DNA from: CAYYHA01 sp964471535
Lineage (GTDB): Bacteria > Myxococcota > Myxococcia > SLRQ01
Direction: 5' to 3'
Length of the DNA: 20,205 bases
NCBI GenBank assembly: GCA_964471535.1
Contig: CAYYHA010000054.1
Location: forward strand, 1-20,205
The translations under genes and the position numbers were made by a program. This document shows, one piece after another, positions 1-7,501 of this stretch (position 1 is its first letter; each line of letters starts with the position of its first letter). The notes below the pieces were generated by a model. It did not search any database, was not told the origin of the DNA, and saw only the letters and a program-made list of their open reading frames with translations.

Positions 1-2
1 GC

Positions 3-2472
3 TTCCCGGCACCGCGCCTCCTCTTCGCGCTCGCCGCTCTGCCGCTCCTCGCCGCAGCAGCCGGCTGTCCCGCGGCCCGCCCCGCCGGCCGCTGCAACTC
101 ATCGGCCGACTGCGCCCCCCGGGAGGCCTGCGTGGACGGCCGCTGCGTCGCCCTGGACCCGAGCTGCCAGGGGGACGCCGACTGCCAGCGGGGGGAGGTC
201 TGTGAGGCGGGGCACTGCGTGCCGGCCCCCAGCGGGTGCACCACCCACGCCGATTGCCCAGAGGGCCTGCGCTGCAACGTGCTGACTGGCGAGTGCGTGC
301 CCCCGTCCACCTGCCGTTCCGACTTCGACTGCCCCGCGGGGGAGCGCTGCGACGTCGCGGCCTCGCGCTGCGTCCCCGAGGACCGCTGCGAGGATGATCT
401 CGGCTGCGGCGCCGGCCAGGTGTGCCGCGACGGACGCTGCGTGGAGAGCGGAGCTTGTACGGTCGACGCCGACTGCAATCCCCCGGCCACCGTCTGCGAG
501 GGCGGGCAATGCACTCCGGGCTGCGAGACCGCCGGTTGCGCTGCGGGGCAGCGCTGCGACGGGAGCACCGGGCGCTGCACCGCCGGCTGCGGTAGCGACG
601 TCGACTGCCAGCCCCCAACCACCGTGTGCGAGGCCGGCGCCTGCATCGCCGGGTGCACCGATGCCGACTGCGGGCTCGGGTCCTACTGCGACCAAGGCAC
701 GGGGCGCTGTGCGATCGGCTGCCGCGAGGATGCCCACTGCGGGCCTCCGGGGAGCATCTGCGAGGGGGGAAGCTGTGTCCCTGGGTGTCAGAGCGCCGGG
801 TGCGCCGCGGGCAGCCGCTGTGATGCCACCACCGGCCGCTGTGTCGCTGGGTGCCGGGACGACGCCAACTGCAGCGCGCCAGCGAGTATCTGCGAGGCGG
901 GCAGCTGCGTCGCGGGGTGTCAGAGTACCGGCTGTGCTGCCGGCGAGGCGTGCGACCCGGGTAGCGGCCGCTGCGCGCCAGACGGAAGCTGTAGTGGCGA
1001 TGCAGACTGTGCACCGCCGGACTCGATCTGCGACACCCGCCGCTGCCACCTGCCGGCCGGGCTGCACGGTGACCGGCGGATGTCCTTCCGAGAGCTACTG
1101 CGACTCGACCACGGGTCGCTGTGTCCCGGGCTGCCGCGGCGACGCGGACTGCGCGCCTCCGACGCGCATCTGCGAGGGCGGCGCCTGCACCGACGGCTGC
1201 GTGCCGGGCACCTGTTCCCCGGGCTCCTTCTGCGACGCGGCGGCATCGGGCCGCTGCCTGCCCGGCTGCCTCGACGACAGCAACTGCGACGTCCCGAACA
1301 CCTACTGCCTCAACAACACCTGCGTGGCCGGCTGCGTCACCACCGGCTGCGGCTTCAATCAGCACTGCGACACCACCACCGGCCGCTGCGTCGCCGGGTG
1401 CCTCGAGGATGGGCACTGCAGCCCGCCCGACTTCATCTGTGAGGCAGGCGCGTGCGCCGCCGGCTGCCTGACCACCGGCTGCCCTGTGGGGAACTACTGC
1501 GACGGCACGAGCGGCCGCTGCACCCCAGGCTGCCTCAGCGACGGTGACTGCGACGCACCGGCGGAGATCTGTCAGAGCGGATCCTGCACGGCCGGCTGCC
1601 TGAGCGCCGGCTGCCCCAGCGGCGAACGCTGCGATCCCGACACCGGCCGTTGCGAGGCGCTGGGCACCGTGCCCCTTGGAGGCAGCTGCACCGTCCACAC
1701 CGACTGCGCCAGCGACTACTGTCTCCCGCTGACGAGCGGCAACGTGTGCTCACAGGCCTGTGCCGCCTCGCACGAGTGCCCCCTCGACTTCTGGTGCGTG
1801 GCGCTTGGCCCGAGCGGTGCCTCCGCGTGTCTCCACGAGTCGCTGTTCATGACCGACTTCGGCAACGATCCTCCGGGCTCGAGTTGCACGACGACGAACA
1901 GCTGCAAGAGCGGTTGGTGCAACACGACACTCGACCAGTGCACCGACACCTGCCAGAGCGATGCGGACTGCCTGCCGGCGGGCCCCGGGCCGGTATGCAC
2001 CGTGCTCGAACCGGACTACGACGGCGACGGGACGGTGGACGACTTCGTCGGGGTCTGCGGAGGGAGCACCGGCACGGCGGTCACCGGCCAGGCCTGCGCC
2101 ACCGGCGCCGACTGTCGATCCGCCCTCTGCTTGCCCTCCGGGGTCTGCGCCGATCCCTGCTGCACCAGCTTCGACTGTCCCTCGGGCTACGTGTGCGGCA
2201 GCGTGCAGGGCACCAGCGGAGACTGGATCCGGGCCTGCATCTCCGCCGGCGGCAGCACTGGCACCGCTGCGGTGGGATCGACCTGCGATCCAGCCACGAA
2301 CGCCCCCTGCCGCAGCAACTGGTGCGTCTCCACCGGCGGCGTCGACTACTGCACCGACACCTGCTGCCGCGATGCCGACTGCCCGAGCGGCCATCGCTGC
2401 GAGGTGCGTGCCTTCGACCTCGACGGCGACGGGACGCAGGACCTCACCGTCCCCCTCTGCATCCGTCGCTAG
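3..2472 (+). CDS. Cys-rich repeat lipoprotein, 5'-truncated and frameshifted
   Basis: The frame is open from the left edge. The first visible residues are a hydrophobic stretch ending LLAAAAGC, a plausible lipobox with the lipidated Cys at 66-68, so only a few N-terminal residues including the start are missing. The mature part is almost entirely cysteine repeats (three classes, listed separately). The frame shifts once: codons start at positions divisible by 3 up to about 1059, and the Cys pattern then continues one base later to the TAG at 2470-2472. Dropping one G from 1059-1061 restores one ORF of about 822 visible residues; as given, translation would stop at 1440-1442. Such disulfide-rich surface lipoproteins are frequent in Myxococcota-type genomes. 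The function is unknown; adhesion or a surface scaffold would be a guess. It converges on pyrD, 24 bases away. Confidence 0.85.
93..494 (+). repeat. Short Cys-rich modules, N-terminal tier of the lipoprotein
   Basis: Four to five modules of roughly 25 residues follow the pattern C-x4-[DG]-C-x(5)-C-x(4-6)-C-V, for example DADCQRGEVCEAGHC and DFDCPAGERCDVAASRC. Cysteine spacing resembles Dickkopf-N/EB-type disulfide modules, a match made by eye. They lie directly after the lipobox and pass into the longer 44-residue units. Confidence 0.75.
495..1653 (+). repeat. Nine 44-residue (about 132-bp) Cys-rich tandem repeats
   Basis: Unit starts, taken at the first Cys of C-E-x-G-x-C, are 495, 627, 759, 891, 1029, 1171, 1306, 1438 and 1570; the last unit is incomplete. 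The consensus is C-x4-C-x2-GC-x4-C-x5-C-D-x3-GRC-x2-GC-x-x-D-x-x-C-x-x-P-x-x-I, with eight cysteines per unit. Most units are exactly 132 bp. Unit 4 carries two extra residues, unit 5 three extra residues plus the frameshift base, and unit 6 one extra residue. Repeats are clear in protein but diverged in DNA, so the array is old. Confidence 0.85.
1059..1061 (+). other. Single-base frameshift (extra G) inside repeat unit 5
   Basis: The codons for A-G-C elsewhere in the array read GCC-GGC-TGC. Here the sequence is GCCGGGCTGC, with one extra G in a GGG run. Before this point the repeat pattern reads in one frame; after it, the same pattern continues one base later for another 1.4 kb. The cause may be a homopolymer sequencing error, a genuine inactivating insertion or, less likely, programmed slippage. 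Confidence 0.85.
1675..2469 (+). repeat. Four ~65-residue C-terminal Cys modules, two with DxDxDG loops
   Basis: A third repeat class begins near 1675, 1873, 2086 and 2275. Each unit starts G-x-x-C, has a C-x(2-3)-W/Y/L-C pair, then a D/E-C-P-x(4-5)-C segment and a final Cys. In units 2 and 4 the stretch before the last Cys holds an acidic loop (DYDGDGTVDD and DLDGDGTQD), the D-x-D-x-D-G pattern of calcium-binding loops. Units 1 and 3 have GPSGA and GTSGD at that place. Calcium binding is inferred from the motif alone. Confidence 0.75.
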
Positions 2473-2496
2473 ACGCCGGCGCCGTGAGACAGCGCT

Positions 2497-3414
2497 TCAG
2501 CGCAGGGCGCCGACGATCTCCTCCACCCGCGCGAGCCCGTGACGCTCGAGGTAGGCTCGGATGCCCTCGACGATGGCCTCGGGGGCGCGCGGATCGGCGA
2601 AACAGGCGGTCCCCACCTGCACCGCGGTGGCGCCGGCCAGGAGGAACTGCACCGCATCCTCCCAGGTGGCGATGCCTCCGATGCCCACCACGGGGATGCG
2701 CACCCGCAAGGCCACCCGGTGCACCATGCGCAGCGCGATGGGCCGGATGGCTGGCCCCGAGAGGCCGCCGCTTCGGTTGGCGAGGCGAGGCCGGCGTGTC
2801 TCGACGTCGATCTCCATGCCGCTCATCGTGTTGATCAGCGAGAGGGCATCGGCACCTGCGTCCTCCGCCGCAGCCGCAACCTCGACGATCGCGTCCCCGG
2901 CGTTGGGTGAGAGCTTCACCCAGAGGGGCTTGCCGGTGCACGCGCGGGCGGCGCGGGTCACCTTTGCGGCCAGCTCGGGGACGGTCCCGAACTCCACCCC
3001 GCCCGCCTTCACGTTGGGGCAGGAGATGTTCAGCTCCACCGCGTCGATCCGCGCACAGGCCTCGGCGCGCGCGCAGAGCTGCGCGTACTCGTCGACCGAG
3101 ACGCCGAAGAGGTTCGCCACCACCACCGTGTCCTTCCCCTCGAGGAGTGGCGCCTTCTCCCGCACGAAGGCGTCGATGCCGATGTTCTCGAGCCCAATCG
3201 CATTGAGCATGCCCGCCGCCGTCTCGCGGATGCGCGGAGGCGGGTTGCCGGGACGCGGGGCGAGCGAGAGCCCCTTCGTGCACAGGCCGCCGATGCGCTC
3301 GACGTCGCACAGCCCCGCATACTCGGTGCCATAGCCAAAGCATCCGCTTGCGGTGAGCACGGGGTTCTTCAGCGTCAGAGTGCCGATGCGCACCCGAAGA
3401 TCCGGCCCACTCAC
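2497..3414 (-). CDS. pyrD: Dihydroorotate dehydrogenase B catalytic subunit
   Basis: PyrD type 1B, the FMN subunit that oxidises dihydroorotate to orotate in the fourth step of UMP synthesis and passes electrons to PyrK. The 305-residue length is typical. The active-site base is a cysteine in NISCPN (Cys132), the class 1 hallmark. Other family blocks are TASGCFGYG (21-29), LWVKLSPN (164-171), INTMSGMEID (194-203), and GIGGI (244-248) followed by VQVGTA for FMN phosphate binding. The start chosen is the GTG at 3414: it overlaps the pyrK stop as GTGA and has GGGGAGG 7 bases upstream. A GTG one codon earlier is possible. It is the last gene of the minus-strand operon and converges on the Cys-rich lipoprotein. 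Confidence 0.95.
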   Translation of the reverse strand: MSGPDLRVRIGTLTLKNPVLTASGCFGYGTEYAGLCDVERIGGLCTKGLSLAPRPGNPPPRIRETAAGMLNAIGLENIGIDAFVREKAPLLEGKDTVVVANLFGVSVDEYAQLCARAEACARIDAVELNISCPNVKAGGVEFGTVPELAAKVTRAARACTGKPLWVKLSPNAGDAIVEVAAAAEDAGADALSLINTMSGMEIDVETRRPRLANRSGGLSGPAIRPIALRMVHRVALRVRIPVVGIGGIATWEDAVQFLLAGATAVQVGTACFADPRAPEAIVEGIRAYLERHGLARVEEIVGALR

Positions 3415-4238
3415 CACGCCACCTCCCCGGCCTCGAAGACCGGACCGTCCACGCACACCATCCGGTAGCTCTGCGGCGCGTCGTGACCGGATCCGTCGCC
3501 CAATCGCGCGGGCACGGCGCAGCCCCGGCAGACGCCGATCCCGCAGGCCATCGGTGCCTCGAGGCTCACGTAGGTGGGCAGCGCATACCGCTCCCCCAGG
3601 CGGGCGACGGCGCGAAGCATGGGTGTGGGGCCGCAGGCGTAGAGGCACCCGGTGGCTCCATCGGCGAGCCGCGCCTCGAGGGGTTCGGTCACGCGCCCGC
3701 GCCACCCTTGGCTGCCATCGTCGGTGGCCAGAGTGAGGGAGGCACCGGTGGCCCGGAAGCGATCGAGGAGATGGAGGTCGCACGCGCCTCGCCCGCCATA
3801 GAAGACCTCCACCGCCCGCCCCCGCGCCGCGAGCTCGGTGGCCAGATCGAGGATGGGGGGCATGCCCACGCCGCCGGCGACGAGGAGCGCCGGCTCGGCA
3901 GGCACGTCGGGCCAGGGGCGACCGAGTGGGCCCAAGGCGCGCAACCGGGTGCCCGGCGGTTGCGCGGCGAGCAGTCGGGTCCCACGGCCCACCGTGCGGA
4001 AGAAGAGCTGCACCTGCCCCGCTGCCGGGTCGCGGGCGAGGAAGGAGAAGGGCCGAGGCAGGAGGGGATCGAAGCTCGGACCGGTCTCGGGTGCGGGCGC
4101 CAGCATCAGGAAGTGGCCCGCCGCCGCCCGTGCGGCCACCTCCGGCGCTTCCAAGGAGAGGAGATGGTAGCCGCTACCCAGGGCGCGGTTCTCGCGCACC
4201 TCGGCGGCTTCCAGCTTCGGCTCGACCGGCCGGCTCAC
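3411..4238 (-). CDS. pyrK: Dihydroorotate dehydrogenase B electron-transfer subunit
   Basis: PyrK carries FAD and a [2Fe-2S] cluster and lets PyrD use NAD+ as acceptor, forming a PyrD2-PyrK2 complex in the cytoplasm. At 275 residues, domains in order are a ferredoxin-reductase-like FAD domain with RPFSF (62-66), an NAD-binding domain beginning LLVAGGVGMPP (118-128) and containing CGPTPML (202-208), and a C-terminal cluster domain. Cluster ligands are Cys232, Cys237, Cys240 (CGIGVCRGC) and Cys262. The start is GTG, overlapping the rimI TGA by the GTGA arrangement, with GGAG 8 bases upstream. The stop overlaps the pyrD start the same way, so the partners are translationally coupled. Confidence 0.95.
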   Translation of the reverse strand: MSRPVEPKLEAAEVRENRALGSGYHLLSLEAPEVAARAAAGHFLMLAPAPETGPSFDPLLPRPFSFLARDPAAGQVQLFFRTVGRGTRLLAAQPPGTRLRALGPLGRPWPDVPAEPALLVAGGVGMPPILDLATELAARGRAVEVFYGGRGACDLHLLDRFRATGASLTLATDDGSQGWRGRVTEPLEARLADGATGCLYACGPTPMLRAVARLGERYALPTYVSLEAPMACGIGVCRGCAVPARLGDGSGHDAPQSYRMVCVDGPVFEAGEVAW

Positions 4239-4693
4239 AGCGCCCGCTCCATCAGCAAGGCGTCCTCTCGGTTGTCGGAGTAGTACCGGGGCCGCAGGCC
4301 CACCTCGCGGAAGCCCAGGCGCCGATAGAGGGCCTGCGCCGCGGTGTTCGAGGCGCGCACCTCCAGCATCATCCGGCGCCCGCCCGCCGCCTGGGCGCGG
4401 GCGATCGCCGCCTCCATCAGTGCCGTGCCGTAGCCGCGGCGTCGACTCGCCGCGTCCACGGCCAGGTCCAGGATGTGGGCCTCATCGGCGACCACCCACA
4501 TCACCACGAAGCCGCACAGGCCCTGCCCGTCCCAGAGGCCGAGACGGGTGGACCACCGGTGCTCGAACTCCTTCGCGAGCAGAGCCCGGGTCCACGGCGT
4601 GCCGAAGGCCGAACGCTCGATCTCGAGCATGCGATCGAGCGCGTCCGGCTCGAGGTCGTCGATGCGGAAGCCGGCAGCGTGGGCCTGCGACAT
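4235..4693 (-). CDS. rimI: Ribosomal-protein-S18-alanine N-acetyltransferase (RimI-like GNAT)
   Basis: GNAT-family acetyltransferase, most like RimI, which acetylates the N-terminal alanine of ribosomal protein S18 using acetyl-CoA. Visible family features are FGTPWT (30-35), the acetyl-CoA pyrophosphate loop RRRGYGTAL (84-92), EVRASNTAAQALY (111-123) with the usual Glu and Tyr, LGFREVG (126-132) and the RimI-typical YYSDNREDALLM (137-148). The ATG at 4693 gives 152 residues, normal for RimI, but has little Shine-Dalgarno. A TTG at 4729 has GGGAGG upstream, would add 12 residues and would overlap the preceding gene. The stop overlaps pyrK. Substrate specificity is inferred from similarity. 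Confidence 0.85.
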   Translation of the reverse strand: MSQAHAAGFRIDDLEPDALDRMLEIERSAFGTPWTRALLAKEFEHRWSTRLGLWDGQGLCGFVVMWVVADEAHILDLAVDAASRRRGYGTALMEAAIARAQAAGGRRMMLEVRASNTAAQALYRRLGFREVGLRPRYYSDNREDALLMERAL

Positions 4694-4709
4694 GGCGGCC
4701 AGATAGCAC

Positions 4710-5618
4710 TCAGGGCCCGCCGGGAGCAATCGGAAGCTCCCTCCCGGGAAAGGCGCGCGGCTCGGCCAGGACGCGCGGGTCGGCCCAGGAGGAAAGATCC
4801 CGCACCAGCTTTCGGACCGAGGCCTCGTAGCGCTGCTTGAAGAGATAGCCTCGGATCACCTCGCGTACTGCATCGAGGCTGCGGTCGCCGAAGCGGCTCC
4901 GCTCTCGCTCGTAGAACGCAGCGACGTCCTCGTCGCTCACCTGTACGGTGAGCTTCACGCGGCTCTCGAGGTACCGTCGCACGCGGATGTTCCGCCGCAA
5001 GATGGCGGCGATGCGATCCTCTCCCACGTCTTGACTACGAAGGAAGCGCCGCCAGGTCGCCTCGTCGCCGAAGCGCCTCCGGAACGCATCGAGCGCCTGT
5101 TCGACCTCCTCGGGCGAGGCCTCGAAGACGCCGAGACGCTCCGCCTCGGCGTGGATGAGCAGTTGACTGACCAGCCACGACTGCACCGAGCGGACCGTCT
5201 CTACGTCGATGGGCCCGAAGGCGGCCTCGAGCCCGCCATTGCCCACCAGGACGACGCGCGCCTCCAACTCGAGGTCACTCCGCGTGACGACCGCATCGCC
5301 CACCACCAGCACGACCTCCTCGACGAGCGTCCCCAGCGCCGCCTCCGAGGCGGCCGGCGGCGCGCCGGTCCCCCGAGGGCCCCCGTCCACCGCATCCTGC
5401 GCGCCCCCGTCGGCGCCGCCGTCGCCCCCCGCGCTGCGGGATGCCCCGCCGGGCCCCGCCAAGCCACCATGCGCGCCCGCGTCGGCCGGCCGCCCCGAGG
5501 CAGCCCCCGGGGCACCTCCCGGGACACCTTCCGTCGCCGGCGGCGCGCCCTCACCGCGCGTCGCGGCTGCGCCGCTCCCGAGCAGCAGCGCGGCGAGCGC
5601 ACAGGCGCACAGCCTCAT
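4710..5618 (-). CDS. SurA-N-domain periplasmic protein without parvulin domain
   Basis: A 302-residue secreted protein. Residues 1-23 look like a Sec signal peptide (MRLCACALAALLLGSGAAAT). Residues 24-95 are low-complexity Ala/Gly/Pro/Asp. From about 100 comes a helical domain beginning VVLVVGDAVVTRSDLELEA, like the N-terminal chaperone domain of SurA and related peptidyl-prolyl isomerases (VVNGEVITRSDLE type), continuing through SQLLIHAEAERLG. The parvulin (rotamase) domain is absent; the C-terminus is charged helices and a short Pro-rich tail. It is probably an outer-membrane-protein chaperone or a relative. The ATG at 5618 is preceded by GAGGT and lies 10 bases after the MerR-TPR stop. No catalytic role can be assigned. 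Confidence 0.8.
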   Translation of the reverse strand: MRLCACALAALLLGSGAAATRGEGAPPATEGVPGGAPGAASGRPADAGAHGGLAGPGGASRSAGGDGGADGGAQDAVDGGPRGTGAPPAASEAALGTLVEEVVLVVGDAVVTRSDLELEARVVLVGNGGLEAAFGPIDVETVRSVQSWLVSQLLIHAEAERLGVFEASPEEVEQALDAFRRRFGDEATWRRFLRSQDVGEDRIAAILRRNIRVRRYLESRVKLTVQVSDEDVAAFYERERSRFGDRSLDAVREVIRGYLFKQRYEASVRKLVRDLSSWADPRVLAEPRAFPGRELPIAPGGP

Positions 5619-5628
5619 GCCGCCGACC

Positions 5629-6483
5629 TCATGGCTCCGAGTCCACCAGCCGCCGGTAGACGACCAGGTGGCGCAGGGCCGCCTCCGCATCCCCCGTCGT
5701 CTGGTACAGATGCGCCAGGTTGTAGTGGGCATCCGCGAAGCCCATGTCCAGCTCGAGGACCGCCCGGTAGGCTTCCACCGCCTCCTGCAGCCGGCCCTGG
5801 TCCTCGAGGACCACCCCCAGGTTGAAGCGCGCCGTCGGGTCTCGAGGGCGATGCTTCAGGGCGCTGCGGTAGTGGGCCTCGGCCTCGTCGAGGCGCCCGG
5901 CCAGGTGGAGGAGACGGCCCACGTTCACGTGGGCGTCGCTGTAGCCCGGATCGAGTTCCAGGGCCTGCAGGTAGTAACGCCAGGCCAGACGCGGGTCCTC
6001 TTCCTCGATGGCGCAGGCCCGGGCGTACCAGTCCGAGGCGGAGCCCCGGCGCCGCAGGGGGGCCACCGTCGCGGCGTGGGAGGCCCGGCGCGTCGCCTCC
6101 CCCGCAGGCACACGCCGTCCCTCGGCGGCCTCGAAGTCGAAGGCCGCCTGTCCACTCACCGGATCGAAGAGACCCGCCTCGTCGCGAACCAGGACGGAGG
6201 CGCCGTCCAAGCGAATGGGGAAGGCGGAGAGCGGTGCCTCGGGCCGCCGCGCCTTCAGCTCACGCACGGCCCGGCCGATTCTCCGCACGCCGAGACGGGT
6301 CTCGCGCAGCCGCTTCCAGGTGCGGAGGAAGACCAGGTCCTGAAAGCCGAAGCGCAGCCTCCCCCGCGCATCCTTCTCCGGTGTGATCAGACCGGCGCGC
6401 GCACAGCGACGCACCTGCTGCACCGAGAGGCCCGACAGTGCCGCAACCTGTCGCGTCGTGTAGGTCCCAAGGGGAAGGGGCAT
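5629..6483 (-). CDS. MerR-type HTH / tetratricopeptide repeat fusion protein
   Basis: 284 residues. Residues 7-75 form a MerR-like winged helix: YTTRQVAALSGLSVQQVRRC, then AGLITPEKDARGRLRFGFQDL, the usual recognition and wing pattern. Residues 85-120 are a short linking domain with SVLVRDEAGLFDPVSGQ. From about 151 to 284 there are four TPR units with standard spacing, for example AWRYYLQALELDPG and AHYRSALKHRPRDPTA, ending close to the C-terminus. MerR effectors are normally bound C-terminally, so the TPR array may replace the ligand domain with a protein-binding one (inference). It is the first gene of the operon running into surA-like, rimI, pyrK and pyrD, and is divergent from the LigD polymerase gene. 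Confidence 0.85.
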   Translation of the reverse strand: MPLPLGTYTTRQVAALSGLSVQQVRRCARAGLITPEKDARGRLRFGFQDLVFLRTWKRLRETRLGVRRIGRAVRELKARRPEAPLSAFPIRLDGASVLVRDEAGLFDPVSGQAAFDFEAAEGRRVPAGEATRRASHAATVAPLRRRGSASDWYARACAIEEEDPRLAWRYYLQALELDPGYSDAHVNVGRLLHLAGRLDEAEAHYRSALKHRPRDPTARFNLGVVLEDQGRLQEAVEAYRAVLELDMGFADAHYNLAHLYQTTGDAEAALRHLVVYRRLVDSEP

Positions 6484-6602
6484 CGGCGCGCAGGTTTAAC
6501 ACCCAAGGCCTCCCTCCGCCTACGGCCTGACCCGCGGGCCACTCGACGCGGCGCTCCGCATGGAGAAGACTGGCGCCCTTCCGCCGACCCGCGAGGCACC
6601 GC
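6484..6602. promoter_or_regulatory. Divergent promoter region between MerR-TPR and LigD-type genes
   Basis: This 119-bp non-coding gap between divergent genes must drive both units. It contains GTTTAAC near 6494-6500, the only AT-rich patch, and an AGGCC/GGCCT dyad at 6506-6510 and 6524-6528 with a 13-base spacer, a possible but weak operator. No confident -35/-10 pair is visible. Confidence 0.45.
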
Positions 6603-7499
6603 GTGCACCTCACCCACCTCGACAAGATCTTCTTTCCCGAGGCCGGCTACACGAAGGGCGACGTCGTGGCCTACTACCAGGCGATCGCCCCGTGGATGCT
6701 GCCCCATCTCGCCGGGCGGCCCGTAGCGCTCGAACGCTACCCCGACGGCATCTTGGGCGAGCACTTCTTCCAGAAGAACGCGCCGGCGTGGATGCCCGAG
6801 TGGATTCCCAGGGTGCGGATCCCAAGCGAGCGTTCCGGGCGGGCGGTCGACTACCTCGTGGTGGACTCGGAGGAAGCGCTGCTCTACCTCGTCAACCTGG
6901 GCACGCTCACCTTCCACGTGTGGGCGAGCCGCGCCGAGTCGCTCACCCGGCCCGACTGGGCCTTGCTCGACCTCGATCCCAGGGGCGCCCCCTTCGATTG
7001 GGTGGTGCGAATCGCCCGGGCGGCGCGGCGCCTGTGCCGCGAGGTAGGGCTCGAGGCGGTGGTCAAGACGAGTGGCAAGACAGGCCTGCACGTCTTGGTG
7101 CCCCTCGGTGCCCAACTCGAGTACCCGGCCGCCGGCCGGCTCGCCGAGTACCTCGCGCGTATCCTCGCCGCACGCCTCCCAGAGATCGCGACCGTGGAGC
7201 GCGCCCTTTCAGCCCGACACGGACGCGTCTACATCGATCGCCACCAGGCAGCCGTGGCGCAGGTCGTCGCGGCCCCGCTGACCCTGCGGGCGGTGCCCAC
7301 TGCGACCGTGTCGATGCCGCTTCGGTGGCGGGAACTCGGGCCGCGTCTCGACCCCACCCGCTACGACCTGAAGCGGGCGGTGCGGCGCATGCGGCGCCTT
7401 CGGAGCGATCCGCTGCGTCCGCTCCTCGAGGCGGCGCCCGATGTGCACGCGGCGCTTCGCAGGCTCGAGGTACTGGCTTCGGCGGCGGGGTCGCTCTGA
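6603..7499 (+). CDS. Stand-alone LigD-type DNA primase-polymerase domain
   Basis: 298 residues covering the LigD polymerase (PolDom, archaeo-eukaryotic primase superfamily) from end to end: LTHLDKIFFPEAGYTKGD (3-20), RPVALERYPDGI (39-50), FFQKNAP (55-61), LLDLDP with the first two metal-binding aspartates (Asp123, Asp125), KTSGKTGLHVLVPL (155-168), VYIDRHQ with the third aspartate (Asp212) and AAPLTLR (223-229). In bacterial NHEJ this domain adds nucleotides at break ends. Ligase and 3'-phosphoesterase domains are absent, and no Ku gene is in the window. The start is GTG at 6603, with GAGG 6 bases upstream. It ends 2 bases before the convergent mscS gene. Confidence 0.9.
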   Translation: MHLTHLDKIFFPEAGYTKGDVVAYYQAIAPWMLPHLAGRPVALERYPDGILGEHFFQKNAPAWMPEWIPRVRIPSERSGRAVDYLVVDSEEALLYLVNLGTLTFHVWASRAESLTRPDWALLDLDPRGAPFDWVVRIARAARRLCREVGLEAVVKTSGKTGLHVLVPLGAQLEYPAAGRLAEYLARILAARLPEIATVERALSARHGRVYIDRHQAAVAQVVAAPLTLRAVPTATVSMPLRWRELGPRLDPTRYDLKRAVRRMRRLRSDPLRPLLEAAPDVHAALRRLEVLASAAGSL

Positions 7500-7501
7500 C
7501 C

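Noticed and set aside
99..1067. Minus-strand ORF of 322 codons opposite the Cys-rich gene
   Set aside because: It is Ala/Gly/Arg-rich composition shadow; the plus strand carries the regular Cys repeat pattern and a lipobox.
495..1653. Regular 132-bp periodicity considered as a CRISPR or non-coding satellite
   Set aside because: Periodicity is in codons and cysteine spacing, DNA copies are diverged, and no repeat-spacer structure exists.
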